Below are positions 16,227-25,843 of a stretch of DNA of 64,000 bases, in pieces. The DNA is taken from contig JAKAQL010000002.1 of the NCBI GenBank assembly GCA_021822605.1, positions 62,001 through 126,000 of the forward strand. Reading direction: 5' to 3'. The notes beneath the pieces are model-generated. The model saw nothing but the letters and a program-made list of their open reading frames with translations, ran no database searches and was not told the origin of the DNA. The number at the start of each line of letters is the position of its first letter. Within the stretch, counting starts at the first letter, position 1. The translations under genes and the position numbers were made by a program. The stretch is from Actinomycetes bacterium (lineage in GTDB: Bacteria > Actinomycetota > Acidimicrobiia > Acidimicrobiales > Acidimicrobiaceae).

Positions 16227-17561
16227 TTGCGGACACTCTTTGTGGGTGGAGTTGTCTTCACCGGTCGCGAATTTCGATCGACTGATCTGCTGGTGGTGGA
16301 TGATCGTATCGTTGAGATATGGGCGGGTTCACGCCGTTCCGACGTGGATAGAGTGGTGGATTGTCGCTTTCGAGTAATCGCGCCTTCCTTCATTGACCTC
16401 CACGCTCATCTTCGTTTTCCCGGGGTTGATGAGGTCGATGATCCTGCGAGTATTGTCGCTGCTGGGCTTACTGGTGGCTTCGGTGTGATCGTCGCCATGG
16501 CGAACACCGTCCCCCCCATCGATCGCCTGTCGCGATGGGAGGCGGCGCGAGCGGCATATGAGGGTCTCCCAATTGAGGTCATCCAGGCCGCTACCGTTAC
16601 GATGGGTCGGGAGGGCCAGGAGCTCGTGGACTTCACCGTGCTGGTGGAGGCTGGGGCCCAAGTTTTCAGTGATGATGGTTCTGGTATTCAACGAAGCGAT
16701 GTGATGCGTGATGCTCTGCTGGCCTCCGCGTTCTACGATGTGCTGATCGCCCAGCACAGCGAGGATGCGTTCCTGGCTGGGGACGGGGTCGCGAACGAGG
16801 GTCCCTTGGCAGAGACGTTGGGGCTACACGCGATACCGGAGGTCGCCGAGTCGGTGATGGTTGCTAGGGATATCGAGTTACTGAAGGTGATCCCAGGACG
16901 ACTGCACCTTCAGCATGTGACCTCGCGTGAGTCGTTGAATCTGTTCCGACAGGCAAAGCGTGAGGGCCTACGCATCTCCGGGGAGGTCACCCCCCATCAC
17001 CTATTGCTCACCGACCAGTTGGTGGCTGCTGGTGACTCGAATTTCAAGGTGAACCCACCCCTGCGTTCCCTCTCCACCCAGATGGCGTTGGTGCAGGGGG
17101 TCTTGGATGGGACTTTTGACGTGATCGCCACGGACCATGCTCCTCATCCGCCCTCGCGCAAGGATCTCCCCTTTGCCCAAGCCGCCTTTGGGCTGCTTGG
17201 GCTTGCTGAGGCGATGCCGGTCGCCTGGACGGCGCTTGGACGCAGATTACCGAGTGGGTGGAATGGGTTATCCTTCGATCAGGAGCTGTCGGGCCCGGAG
17301 TGGAGCGCGCTTGGTCATCTGCTGGGTGCGCTCACGACTGGACCAGCTGCCATTCTGGGCCGATCGAGTCGATTGACGCCCGGTGCTCAGGCGGATCTGG
17401 TGGTCCTTGATCCCAATGAGGGGCCGAGAGAGGTCCCGAGCCGTTGGTATCGTTCGAGTAACTCCCCTTACCGCCAAGAGAAACTCGTAGGGCGAGTCGA
17501 TTCGGTTTGGCTTGCGGGGCGCCAAATGGTTGAGGAGGGCGAGGTGGTCACGCGTGTCTGA
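16227..17561 (+). CDS. pyrC: dihydroorotase
   Basis: Cyclises carbamoyl-aspartate to dihydroorotate. A class I enzyme: D57-L-H59-A-H61 in DLHAHLRFPG (zinc ligands), VFSDDGSGI, LHLQHVTS and GEVTPHH (histidines), and ATDHAPHP (catalytic Asp). 444 residues from TTG 16227 with AAGGAGG upstream. Located 12 bases after pyrR; aspartate transcarbamylase, which makes its substrate, is not in the operon. Confidence 0.95.
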   Translation: MRTLFVGGVVFTGREFRSTDLLVVDDRIVEIWAGSRRSDVDRVVDCRFRVIAPSFIDLHAHLRFPGVDEVDDPASIVAAGLTGGFGVIVAMANTVPPIDRLSRWEAARAAYEGLPIEVIQAATVTMGREGQELVDFTVLVEAGAQVFSDDGSGIQRSDVMRDALLASAFYDVLIAQHSEDAFLAGDGVANEGPLAETLGLHAIPEVAESVMVARDIELLKVIPGRLHLQHVTSRESLNLFRQAKREGLRISGEVTPHHLLLTDQLVAAGDSNFKVNPPLRSLSTQMALVQGVLDGTFDVIATDHAPHPPSRKDLPFAQAAFGLLGLAEAMPVAWTALGRRLPSGWNGLSFDQELSGPEWSALGHLLGALTTGPAAILGRSSRLTPGAQADLVVLDPNEGPREVPSRWYRSSNSPYRQEKLVGRVDSVWLAGRQMVEEGEVVTRV

Positions 17562-18837
17562 AGATAGGCGAGACAGCGCTGATCGGGCGGCCGAGACGGC
17601 CGGTTCTCCGACGCGGATGCGGGGAGGCAATGAGGATGGACGGAGTCAGACGACCGTCGATCTGGGGTCCAGGCGACGGCATGGTTGGGTGGGCGACGAG
17701 GATCTCGCCACGACGCCAGGTTGGTTGGTTCTCAAGGATGGTTCTCGTTTCTCTGGGGATTTCGTACACACCCGCCAGTCGAAGGTGTCTGAGCCAGTCA
17801 TGGCTGAGGTTGTCTTCAACACGGCGATGAGTGGGTATCAGGAGGTGATCAGTGATCCCTCCTACTACGGCCAGTTGGTCTGTTTCACGACCGCGCAGCT
17901 CGGTAACTACGGAATCACCGAGGCTGATTTCCAGAGCAGCAAAGTATGGGTCGGGGCGGTGCTTGCACCGCGTTATACGACGCGCGTCTCGAACTTTGCA
18001 GCCGAGCGCTCACTTCTCGAGGTACTCGAGCTCGCCGGTGTGCCGCTCTTTGTGAACTTCGATGCACGTGCACTGGTGCGTCATCTCCGGGATGTCGGGG
18101 CCATCCCGGGCCGATTGACGACAGAGGATCCTGAGGAGGCGTTGGTGCAGGTGCGCGGGGCGGTGGGCACCGACGGCAAGAATCTGGTGGATGAGGTATC
18201 GACAACCTCTGGATATACCATCGCGCCAATTGGTGAATCCCACAGTGGGTCAGGATCTAGGCTGGTGGTGATCGATTACGGGATCAAGCGTGCCATGCTC
18301 GCGAGCCTTACGGGTCCGTGGGAGATCATGGTCGTGAATGCAGGTCTTGGAGCTGCCGAGATTCGAGCCCTTGATCCATCGGCAGTCTTTCTCTCCAATG
18401 GACCTGGCGATCCGGGGGCGCTTGGTGAGAAGGTTGCCACGATCGCGGCACTGCTCGGAGAGGTGCCGATCGCTGGCATCTGCCTTGGTCACCAGCTGCT
18501 GGGTCTCGCCCTCGGTGCTGCGACCTATAAGCTCAGGTTTGGTCATCACGGATCCAACCATCCAGTGGCTCGGCTAGATGATCGCAGCGTCGCAATCACG
18601 GCACAGAATCACAACTACGCAGTCGATGAGGCCTCCCTTGCGGATTTGCCGGTGCGAGTCCAGATCACTCACCGCAACCTCTTTGATGGAGTCATCGAGG
18701 GTTTTCGATGCCCCGAGTTGCGGGCACTCAGTGTCCAGTATCATCCGGAGGCGGCCCCTGGTCCGCTTGAGGAGCGCCGCTTTATGGCGTCCGCGATCGC
18801 TGACCTTATCGATGAGCGAGGCAACGGGGATGCCTAG
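17554..18837 (+). CDS. carA: carbamoyl-phosphate synthase small subunit
   Basis: Glutaminase subunit that supplies ammonia to CarB. GTG 17554 overlaps pyrC by 8 bases and follows GAGGTGG, so it is preferred, giving 427 residues. The first 55 or so residues (polar, Arg/Asp-rich) precede the fold at [13 protein letters not shown] and are longer than usual, so a later start is possible. The glutaminase triad is visible: Cys in [12 protein letters not shown], His and Glu in [17 protein letters not shown] and AQNHNYAV are also typical. Confidence 0.96.
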   Translation: MSEDRRDSADRAAETAGSPTRMRGGNEDGRSQTTVDLGSRRRHGWVGDEDLATTPGWLVLKDGSRFSGDFVHTRQSKVSEPVMAEVVFNTAMSGYQEVISDPSYYGQLVCFTTAQLGNYGITEADFQSSKVWVGAVLAPRYTTRVSNFAAERSLLEVLELAGVPLFVNFDARALVRHLRDVGAIPGRLTTEDPEEALVQVRGAVGTDGKNLVDEVSTTSGYTIAPIGESHSGSGSRLVVIDYGIKRAMLASLTGPWEIMVVNAGLGAAEIRALDPSAVFLSNGPGDPGALGEKVATIAALLGEVPIAGICLGHQLLGLALGAATYKLRFGHHGSNHPVARLDDRSVAITAQNHNYAVDEASLADLPVRVQITHRNLFDGVIEGFRCPELRALSVQYHPEAAPGPLEERRFMASAIADLIDERGNGDA

Positions 18838-21800
18838 AACGACTGGAATCGGATCGGTATTGGTGATCGGGTCGGGACCCATCGTGATTGGGCAGGCCAG
18901 CGAGTTTGACTACTCAGGAGTGCAGGCCTGTCGAGTGCTTCGTGAGGAGGGGATTCGAGTCATCCTCGCCAACTCCAACCCTGCAACGATCATGACCGAT
19001 CCTGAGTTCGCCGATGCAACCTATCTCGAACCTCTCACCTTAGATGTCATGATCAAGATCATCGACAGAGAGCGGCCAGATGCACTGCTTCCAACGCTGG
19101 GTGGCCAGACTGCCTTGAACCTCGCCATGGAGCTCGACGCCAGCGGAACCCTTGCGCACTATGGAGTGAGGATGATCGGAGCCAAACCTGAGGCGATTCA
19201 GGTCGCTGAGAGCCGTGAGGACTTCAAGCAACTCCTGATCTCGATGGGTTACGAGCAGGCAACCATCAAAGGTGGTACTGCCCACTCGATGGAGGAGGCC
19301 AGAGGTATCGTCGATACTCTTGGTTTCCCAGTGATGTTGCGTCCCTCCTTCATCCTGGGCGGAGCAGGAACGGGTATCGCACACTCAGAGGAGGAGTTCC
19401 ATCTGATGATGGAGGCTGGGCTGCAGGCCTCTCCGGTCAACGAGGTGCTGATCGAGGAGTCCATCGCCGGCTGGAAGGAGTTCGAACTCGAGGTGATGCG
19501 CGATGCAAACGACAACTGTGTCGTTGTCTGCTCGATCGAGAACTTCGACCCGATGGGTGTCCATACCGGGGACTCCATCACGGTAGCGCCCATCCAGACG
19601 CTCACCGATACGCAGTACCAGGAGATGCGGTCGCTCTCCTTTGCGGTGCTTCGGGGTGTGGGTGTCGAGACCGGTGGATCGAATGTCCAGTTCGCGGTTG
19701 ACCCCGCCACTGGTCGGATGGTCGTGGTTGAGATGAACCCTCGAGTATCGCGCTCCTCGGCCTTGGCATCGAAGGCCACTGGCTTCCCGATCGCTAAGAT
19801 AGCGACCAAGCTCGCGCTCGGTTACACGTTGGATGAGATCCGTAACGATATCACGGTGGTGACACCCGCAAGTTTTGAGCCAGCGCTCGACTATGTAGTC
19901 GTGAAGATTCCCCGCTGGGTGTTTGAGAAGTTTGAGGGGGTCCCTGAGGTCCTCTCCACATCGATGCAGTCGGTTGGTGAGGCGATGGCGATCGGTCGCA
20001 GCTTCGCCGAGGCACTCCAGAAGGCGCTGCGTTCGATTGAGCGTTCGCGTGATGGCCTCAACGGTGATGAGGGTGAACAGGTCTTTCGACAGTTGAGCGA
20101 TGAAGAGCTCCTCAGGGAGTTGGCCATCGCCTCTCCGAGTCGGATCTTCCTGGTCGCGGAGGCGCTGTACCGCGGTATTGGGCTCGATACAGTGCACGCG
20201 AGTACGCGCATTGATCGATGGTTCCTAGGCGAGATCGACCGAATCGTTCGGACTCGGCGGTGGTTGGAGGGTTTGTCAGGAGACCTCGCAAATCTGGGGT
20301 ATCGTGAGATGCTCGTTGCACGGCGGGCAGGCTTCGGCGATGCGCAGTTGGGGTATCTCTTCGGGATAGATCCTTCACAGGTGAGAGCACGGCGCCTCGC
20401 CCTCGGGCTAGCGACGACGTACCAGTCCGTTGACACCTGTGCTGGAGAGTTCGAGGCCCACACCCCCTATTTCTACTCCTCCAACGAAGAGTCGACTGAG
20501 GTCACTGGCTTCGATGCCCCGACGGTGATCATACTTGGTTCGGGTCCAAATCGGATTGGACAGGGGATCGAGTTTGACTACTGTTGCGTGCACGCGAGTT
20601 TCGCGCTCCAGGAGATGGGGTACCGTACGGTGATGGTCAACTCGAATCCTGAGACGGTCTCGACCGACTACGACACCTCCTCCCGGCTCTACATGGAGCC
20701 CCTGGCACTCGAACATGTGTTAGACGTCATCGAGACTGAACGGGCGCAGTCGAATCTGCGGGGTGTGTTTGTCGCCTTCGGCGGTCAAACGCCGTTGAAA
20801 CTCGCACGTCATCTCGATCCGACACTCATCCTCGGAACCTCTGGCGCTGCGATCGACCGAGCAGAGGATCGCAACCTATGGTCGGCGCTGTGTGAGTCGT
20901 TGGGTATTCTACAACCGCCGGGAGCCACGGTGACGACCCTCGATGAGGCACTCGAGGCGGCGGCCAAGGTTGGCTATCCGGTGCTGATACGCCCCTCGTA
21001 TGTGCTCGGTGGTCGTGCCATGGAGATCGTGGCCAATGAGAGGGATCTGCGCCATAGCTTCGCTCGGCTCGCCTCTCTCGCCGATGAGGGTCAGATCTCG
21101 CAGTCACGCCCGGTGCTCATCGATCGGTTCCTCGAGGACGCCATCGAGGTCGATGTCGATGCCGTGCGCGATAGGACAGGGGAGGTTCTCATTGGGGGCA
21201 TCATGGAGCACGTGGAGGAGGCAGGTGTCCATTCAGGTGATTCTGCCTGTGTGTTGCCACCGGTGACACTTGGTCCCCCGGTGTTGGCGCGGGTCGAGGA
21301 GATCATTCGGGCCGTCGCGAATGAGCTCGATGTCGTTGGACTGATCAACATGCAGTTTGGTATCCAGAATGAGACGGTCTATGTGATTGAGGCAAACCCG
21401 CGAGCCTCACGAACGGTGCCCTTCGTCGCCAAGGCGACCGGCATCCCGTTGGCAAAGATCGCGGCTCGACTGATGGTGGGAGAGACCCTCGCTGAACTGC
21501 GAGCCGCAGGGGTCACGACCAGCCGACGTGGTTCGCATTACTCGGTGAAAGAGGCGGTCCTTCCCTTCCATCGGTTCCCAGGGGCTGACTCCTTGCTCGG
21601 TCCCGAGATGCGCTCTACTGGCGAGGTGATGGGTGTTGACTCGACCTTCGAGCTGGCTTTTGCAAAGTCACAGATCGCTGCCGGCACGGTGTTACCCCAT
21701 GAAGGTATGGTCTTTCTGTCCCTTGCGAATCGAGACAAGGCGAGTGGCCTGGCCCTTGCACGACAACTCGTCGAACTTGGTTTTCAACTCGCGGCGACCT

Positions 21801-22132
21801 ACGGTACGGCAGGCTATCTTCGGAGTAATCAGGTACCGATCGAGGTGCTGGTTGACAAGGTCCATGAGGAGCAGGTCAAGGATATTGGCACAGCTCGTGA
21901 CGGATCCGTCGATGCGGTTTGGTTGTTGAACTCCAGGCAGGTCGTGTTGGTCATCAACACGCCAGAGGGTTCGGGGCCGAGAGTTGATGGCCAGCGGATA
22001 CGGGCGAGCGCCCAACGTCTTCGTGTTCCTTGTATCACGACCATGTCGGCGGCGCTAGCAGCGGTCGGTGGGATTCGTGCGCTGCGGGCATCGGGGTACA
22101 GCGTCGCTCCGATCCAGGAGTATCACGGGTGA
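18830..22132 (+). CDS. carB: carbamoyl-phosphate synthase large subunit
   Basis: Makes carbamoyl phosphate from bicarbonate, ammonia and two ATP. 1100 residues from ATG 18830 (8-base overlap with carA), matching the usual N-terminus [22 protein letters not shown]. Two ATP-grasp halves are seen: the first with GGQTALN and [20 protein letters not shown], the second with [10 protein letters not shown] and [18 protein letters not shown]. The C-terminal MGS-like allosteric domain ([20 protein letters not shown]) is complete. It serves both pyrimidine and arginine synthesis. Ends with a 4-base overlap into pyrD. Confidence 0.98.
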   Translation: MPRTTGIGSVLVIGSGPIVIGQASEFDYSGVQACRVLREEGIRVILANSNPATIMTDPEFADATYLEPLTLDVMIKIIDRERPDALLPTLGGQTALNLAMELDASGTLAHYGVRMIGAKPEAIQVAESREDFKQLLISMGYEQATIKGGTAHSMEEARGIVDTLGFPVMLRPSFILGGAGTGIAHSEEEFHLMMEAGLQASPVNEVLIEESIAGWKEFELEVMRDANDNCVVVCSIENFDPMGVHTGDSITVAPIQTLTDTQYQEMRSLSFAVLRGVGVETGGSNVQFAVDPATGRMVVVEMNPRVSRSSALASKATGFPIAKIATKLALGYTLDEIRNDITVVTPASFEPALDYVVVKIPRWVFEKFEGVPEVLSTSMQSVGEAMAIGRSFAEALQKALRSIERSRDGLNGDEGEQVFRQLSDEELLRELAIASPSRIFLVAEALYRGIGLDTVHASTRIDRWFLGEIDRIVRTRRWLEGLSGDLANLGYREMLVARRAGFGDAQLGYLFGIDPSQVRARRLALGLATTYQSVDTCAGEFEAHTPYFYSSNEESTEVTGFDAPTVIILGSGPNRIGQGIEFDYCCVHASFALQEMGYRTVMVNSNPETVSTDYDTSSRLYMEPLALEHVLDVIETERAQSNLRGVFVAFGGQTPLKLARHLDPTLILGTSGAAIDRAEDRNLWSALCESLGILQPPGATVTTLDEALEAAAKVGYPVLIRPSYVLGGRAMEIVANERDLRHSFARLASLADEGQISQSRPVLIDRFLEDAIEVDVDAVRDRTGEVLIGGIMEHVEEAGVHSGDSACVLPPVTLGPPVLARVEEIIRAVANELDVVGLINMQFGIQNETVYVIEANPRASRTVPFVAKATGIPLAKIAARLMVGETLAELRAAGVTTSRRGSHYSVKEAVLPFHRFPGADSLLGPEMRSTGEVMGVDSTFELAFAKSQIAAGTVLPHEGMVFLSLANRDKASGLALARQLVELGFQLAATYGTAGYLRSNQVPIEVLVDKVHEEQVKDIGTARDGSVDAVWLLNSRQVVLVINTPEGSGPRVDGQRIRASAQRLRVPCITTMSAALAAVGGIRALRASGYSVAPIQEYHG

Positions 22133-23055
22133 CCGATGGGGTAGATCTTGGGGTAGATCTGGGTGGAGTGCACTTAAAGAACCCTATTATGACGGCGGCG
22201 GGTACCGCCGGCTATGGGACCGAGTTCGCCAATGTCATCGACCTCGGCGCGCTCGGAGCCCATGTGGTCAAGTCGCTGGCCATCTTTGCTCACGAGGGCA
22301 ATCCTCGGCCACGACTCGCACCCCTCCCAGGTGGCATGCTGAACGCTGTCGGCCTGCCGGGTCCTGGCATTCAGGCTTGGTTGCGAGATCATTATCCGTC
22401 GTTGGTGCGCTCTGGTGCGACCCTCGGGGTCAGTATCTGGGGTAGGACGGTTGACGACTATGGGGAGGCTGTCGAAGTACTCGTTGCGGGCGCACCAGAG
22501 GTAGCCTTCATCGAAATCAACATCTCCTGCCCCAACACCGAAGCGGGCAATCGGCTTTTCGCCCATGATGTTCGCGCAACCAGGGCCATCGTTCGTCGGT
22601 GTCGCCAGGTTTGTTCCCAGGATCTCTTCGTCAAGCTCTCTCCAAACACCGAGCAGGTGATCGAGGTGGCACAGGCGGCACTTGAGGCAGGTGCTAATGG
22701 CCTGGTCGCCATCAACACCGTCTTTGGGCAGTGGTTGCAAGATGGAGTGCCTGCGCTAGGTACTGCTCGAGGTGGTGGGCTTTCCGGTCCCCAAATCCAT
22801 GGGATCGCCTTGCGTATTGTCGCTGACTTACGATCTCACTTTCCCGATATTCCTATCGTTGGAGTGGGTGGTATTAGTTCTGTTCACAGTGTTATTAGTA
22901 TGCTCCTGGCCGGAGCGGATGCGGTTCAAATTGGGACCGCCAACTTCGTCGATCCGCGGCGATCACAATTGCTTGTTGAGCAGCTAACTGCTAGAATAAG
23001 AGGGGTTGGTAAAGCTTCTCTTCGAGAATATTTGGCTAGTTACTCTGCCCCATAG
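22129..23055 (+). CDS. pyrD: dihydroorotate dehydrogenase, class 1 (1B-like)
   Basis: Oxidises dihydroorotate to orotate with FMN. GTG 22129 overlaps the carB stop (GTGA) and follows CCAGGAG, giving 308 residues. The catalytic cysteine is in [12 protein letters not shown], the class 1 residue (class 2 has Ser). Other class features are [28 protein letters not shown] and [11 protein letters not shown]. Class 1B normally needs the FAD/2Fe-2S subunit PyrK, which is not in this operon. The 3' end is slightly more AT-rich than the start. Confidence 0.93.
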   Translation: MTDGVDLGVDLGGVHLKNPIMTAAGTAGYGTEFANVIDLGALGAHVVKSLAIFAHEGNPRPRLAPLPGGMLNAVGLPGPGIQAWLRDHYPSLVRSGATLGVSIWGRTVDDYGEAVEVLVAGAPEVAFIEINISCPNTEAGNRLFAHDVRATRAIVRRCRQVCSQDLFVKLSPNTEQVIEVAQAALEAGANGLVAINTVFGQWLQDGVPALGTARGGGLSGPQIHGIALRIVADLRSHFPDIPIVGVGGISSVHSVISMLLAGADAVQIGTANFVDPRRSQLLVEQLTARIRGVGKASLREYLASYSAP

Positions 23056-23192
23056 CATCGTTGGTTGGCCCGCTGACCCACATCGGAGACGCTGGCACGC
23101 CTTTGGGTCCGGTGCTTGGCAGGAACGTGCGTTCTGCTGGAGAGATCAAAGGAACAGAAAACGCAGCCGGGAAGTGCGAAAGGCGATATCTA

Positions 23193-23230
23193 TCGATCCA
23201 TGGAAGGGTCGATCCATGGAGGGGTCGATT
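23193..23230. repeat. 16-bp tandem repeat between pyrD and pyrF
   Basis: TCGATCCATGGAAGGG (23193-23208), TCGATCCATGGAGGGG (23209-23224), then a partial third copy TCGATT. It lies in a 269-base spacer (23056-23324) in which I see no gene. The spacer interrupts an operon that is otherwise overlapping, so pyrF may have its own signals here. Confidence 0.7.
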
Positions 23231-23324
23231 CAGGTCGGACCCGAGGCAGATGGAGGATCATGCAACAAAGAGGGGACCGCGTCGCTGATCGGCATGGTCA
23301 CAACAGGAAGTGGTGAAAAGACCC

Positions 23325-24005
23325 ATGTATACACCAATGCGAGAACATTTTGTGCTAGCGCTGGATCGTGATGATAGTGTCGCAGCTCTTCGACTGGCGA
23401 GTAGTCTTCGTGAGTACTTTGCGATCGTCAAGGTCGGACTGGAACTGTTTGTTGCCGCTGGCCCCTCCGTTGTGTTCTCATTGAGAGAGGCGGGGTTTCG
23501 GGTCTTTATCGATCTCAAGCTCCACGATATTCCGACGACGGTGTATCGCAGCGCGCGTGTACTAGGAGCGCTCGGTCCCGCCTTTGTGACCATGCATGCC
23601 GCTGGCGGCGTCGAGATGTTGCGGTTGGGCGTGCAAGGATTGATGGAGGGCGCAGCTGAGGTGGGGGAGGACATGCCGATTGCCCTGGCAGTCACCGTGT
23701 TGACCTCTGAGCCCGCAGCGGAGGAGGGTCTGCTCGAGACTCGCATCTCAACAGCGCTTGCGGCTGGGGTACAGGGGTATGTCGCGGGCGCCCCGGACCT
23801 GAGCGTGACGAAGATGGTAGCGCCGAGGATGATCTCGATGGTTCCTGGCATTCGAGCGACAGGTGCCCCCACCGATGATCAGGCGCGTTCGGCTACGGTC
23901 AAGGAGGCACTAGCGGCGGGGGCTGATTATCTCGTGATTGGGAGGATGCTCACGGAGGCGGCGGACCCCATCGCAGTCGCTGACGCCCTGCTGTCGGACG
24001 TTTAA
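23325..24005 (+). CDS. pyrF: orotidine 5'-phosphate decarboxylase
   Basis: Last step to UMP. The diagnostic active-site motif is DLKLHDIPTTV (the Asp-x-Lys-x2-Asp array). The N-terminal FVLALDRDD supplies the first Asp, AIVKVGLELF the substrate Lys, and the C-terminal PGIRATGAPTDDQ and ADYLVIGRMLT the phosphate loop. About 226 residues, the short microbial form. Start is uncertain among GTG 23310, ATG 23325 and ATG 23337; AGGAAG lies at 23305-23310. Confidence 0.94.
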   Translation: MYTPMREHFVLALDRDDSVAALRLASSLREYFAIVKVGLELFVAAGPSVVFSLREAGFRVFIDLKLHDIPTTVYRSARVLGALGPAFVTMHAAGGVEMLRLGVQGLMEGAAEVGEDMPIALAVTVLTSEPAAEEGLLETRISTALAAGVQGYVAGAPDLSVTKMVAPRMISMVPGIRATGAPTDDQARSATVKEALAAGADYLVIGRMLTEAADPIAVADALLSDV

Positions 24006-24007
24006 GG

Positions 24008-24034
24008 GTAAAAAACTGGGTTTTTACTGTTTTC
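24008..24034 (+). terminator. AT-rich hairpin after pyrF, weak terminator
   Basis: GTAAAAA (24008-24014) pairs with TTTTTAC (24021-24027), followed by TGTTTTC. The stem is weak, but it has a T-rich tail and lies directly after the pyrF stop, separating pyr genes from mihF. Confidence 0.5.
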
Positions 24035-24064
24035 TTGTCAAAACGGTCCCCTTGAGCTCTGGCG

Positions 24065-24081
24065 TCTGCTAATTTGCGCTT
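24065..24081 (+). promoter_or_regulatory. extended -10-like element close to mihF start
   Basis: TCTGCTAAT (24065-24073) resembles a TGnTANNNT extended -10. The mihF ATG follows 8 bases later with no ribosome-binding site in between, so the transcript could be leaderless or nearly so. No good -35 is seen. Confidence 0.4.
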
Positions 24082-24417
24082 ATGCCATTGCCACCACAGT
24101 TGACACCAGAACAGAGGGCCGCAGCACTTGCAAAGGGTGCTGAGGTGAGAAGAGCCCGTGCCGAGGTGAAGGAACGCCTCAAGATAGGGAGTTTGCCGCT
24201 TGCCGACTTGCTTGCCGATGCCGAAAACGATGAGATCATCGGAAGAATGAAGGTGCTCTCGGTGCTCGAGTCACTTCCCGGGATCGGAAAAGTGAAGGCT
24301 CGCAGGATTATGGAGGAGATCGGCATCGCCGAGACTCGACGAGTCCAAGGGCTTGGAGCAGTGCAACGCAAGCGTCTCATCGAGGAGACCAAACGCAAGC
24401 CTCCGGTCGAGGGGTAG
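24082..24417 (+). CDS. mihF: actinobacterial integration host factor
   Basis: 111 residues, nucleoid-associated DNA-binding protein of the mIHF family. Recognised by the basic N-terminal helix (LTPEQRAAALAKGAEVRRARAEVKE, in two parts), LLADAENDEIIGRMKVLSVLESLPGIGK, and the helix-two-turn-helix KARRIMEEIGIAETRRVQGLG. mIHF is found essentially only in actinobacteria and is normally followed by gmk, as here. No Shine-Dalgarno is visible before the ATG. Confidence 0.95.
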   Translation: MPLPPQLTPEQRAAALAKGAEVRRARAEVKERLKIGSLPLADLLADAENDEIIGRMKVLSVLESLPGIGKVKARRIMEEIGIAETRRVQGLGAVQRKRLIEETKRKPPVEG

Positions 24418-24434
24418 GAGGAGTAGGGCCACCG

Positions 24435-24974
24435 ATCGTCGTTCTCTGCGGACCCGGTGGGGTCGGGAAGGGGACGGTAGCGGGAGAGGTCGTCAAGCGG
24501 CTTCCGGGGTTGTCGCTCTCTCGGTCGTGGACGACCAGGGGGGTCAGGCCCGGTGAGGCCGTCGACGCGTACACGTTCGTGAGCCGTGACCAGTTTTTGG
24601 CGGCTGCCGATGCAGGGTTCTTCTTAGAGTGGGAGGAGTTTAACGGAAACCTCTATGGGACTCCACTGAGTTCCGTTGAGTCCGGAAGGGTTCTTCTCTT
24701 GGAGATCGACGCGAAGGGGGCTCGCACGGTGCGGGGAATCTCTCCCACTGCGTTGATCATCGCCCTTGAGCCGCCTTCGCTGGCGACGCTGGGTGAACGG
24801 ATGACACAACGTGGAGATGATCCCAGTCAAATTGAGCGTCGACTCGCTATCGCTGCTGATGAGATGGTACTAGCGCGAGAGGTCGCCGATTTCCTGCTAG
24901 TCAACACCGAACTCCACCACACCGTTGACATGGTGGTCTCTATGATAGAGGATTGGTTGACGTTGAGAATCTGA
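24435..24974 (+). CDS. gmk: guanylate kinase, apparently ATC-initiated
   Basis: Phosphorylates GMP to GDP. Walker A is GPGGVGKGT, followed by SRSWTTRGVRPGE (GMP binding), EWEEFNGNLYGTP and the lid MTQRGDDPSQIERRL. The conserved N-terminus IVVLCGPGG begins at ATC 24435. Reading back to the mihF stop and beyond, no ATG, GTG or TTG occurs in this frame, and the first TTG (24510) would delete the P-loop. GGAGGAG (24417-24423) lies 11 bases before ATC. So initiation at ATC, or a base error in the assembly, must be assumed. 179 residues, slightly short but complete in motifs. Confidence 0.88.
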   Translation: MVVLCGPGGVGKGTVAGEVVKRLPGLSLSRSWTTRGVRPGEAVDAYTFVSRDQFLAAADAGFFLEWEEFNGNLYGTPLSSVESGRVLLLEIDAKGARTVRGISPTALIIALEPPSLATLGERMTQRGDDPSQIERRLAIAADEMVLAREVADFLLVNTELHHTVDMVVSMIEDWLTLRI

Positions 24975-25843
24975 GGGGAGTGAGGGGGTGGCGTCTTGGC
25001 GGGTTGATCCTGGATCGGGCTGAGGTTAGCACTTTTCGTCTTGGTGATCCAGCGATCCAAGGCATGGAAGATATCCAGTGCCTGCGTTGCTTCTCCGGAT
25101 AGAACTCGGTAGCACGATGCTGCATTCGCGTGTGTTGATCAGCTCGAGTTGGTGAGGTCGAGTCCGAAGAGTGGTACAGACACTGGTAAGCTGAGCGCCG
25201 GCTGTGTCTGCGTTTGGAACCGACCCCGCATGCAGCGGTGCGTACGTCCCAGGGTGATTTCGTCAGTGATGGCCAGATGAGCGCTCTTGACATGGCGAGG
25301 TGCTGTGTGGAGGTGTGCTCCTGTGGAGGCGCCTAGTCCGAATATGTTCGTTCTTGGAGATGGTGATGATTCCCCAATCGTCAGGGGAGTCTGGGTCGGC
25401 AAGGGCGGACTGTCGGACGGTGAGAGCCGGCGGCCTGGCATCTGCGAATCCTTGTGCGTCTAGTCGTTGGTTCCGGGGTTCTCGCCAGGAGCCCGAGGAG
25501 GTACAGTGTCGGGGGTTCTCGCCAGGAGCCCGAGGAGGTACAGTGTCGGGGTCTTTGCTTGAACGCCCGGGCCACCAGATGAGGGACGGGCGAACACGGT
25601 ACAGCGGTCGAGGAGTGACATCGCCGGTCTTGGTGGAGCCACGAAGTTACAGCAGGGCCGCCAGGGTCTCTGCGAGGTTCTCGTGCAGGATAGGGCCGTT
25701 AGTCCTGAGGTGCACGGGTCAAGATGCCACTCTGTGATGGGCGGAATGGAAGAAGTTAGTTGGCGGTCGAGCGTATCCAGGGGAGGTAACCTTGCGGTGG
25801 CTATCGTCAAAAGGGACGCGATCGTCAGGAATGGAGTTGGGCT
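24975..25843. other. 869-bp region without a convincing gene
   Basis: Frames here have poor codon use and no recognisable domains. The region contains the 37-bp tandem repeat at 25475-25548 and leads into pntAA. In related genomes rpoZ would be expected here; instead this is the left edge of a block that separates gmk from rpoZ. Confidence 0.6.
25475..25548. repeat. two perfect 37-bp tandem copies
   Basis: Unit starts GGGGTTCTCGCCAGGAGCCC and continues to 25511; the second copy is 25512-25548, followed by a degenerate start of a third (GGGGTCTTTGC). There is no spacer between copies, so this is a minisatellite and not a CRISPR. Confidence 0.9.

Noticed and set aside
23056-23324. possible riboswitch (GCCGGGAAGTGCGAAAGGCG segment) before pyrF
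   Set aside because: Resembles riboswitch-like purine-rich loops superficially, but no known class could be matched.
25475-25548. CRISPR array
   Set aside because: Only two copies and no spacers between them.
25300-25737. 145-codon frame containing the 37-bp repeat
   Set aside because: No conserved features; the repeat is not a multiple of three and would alter the frame.
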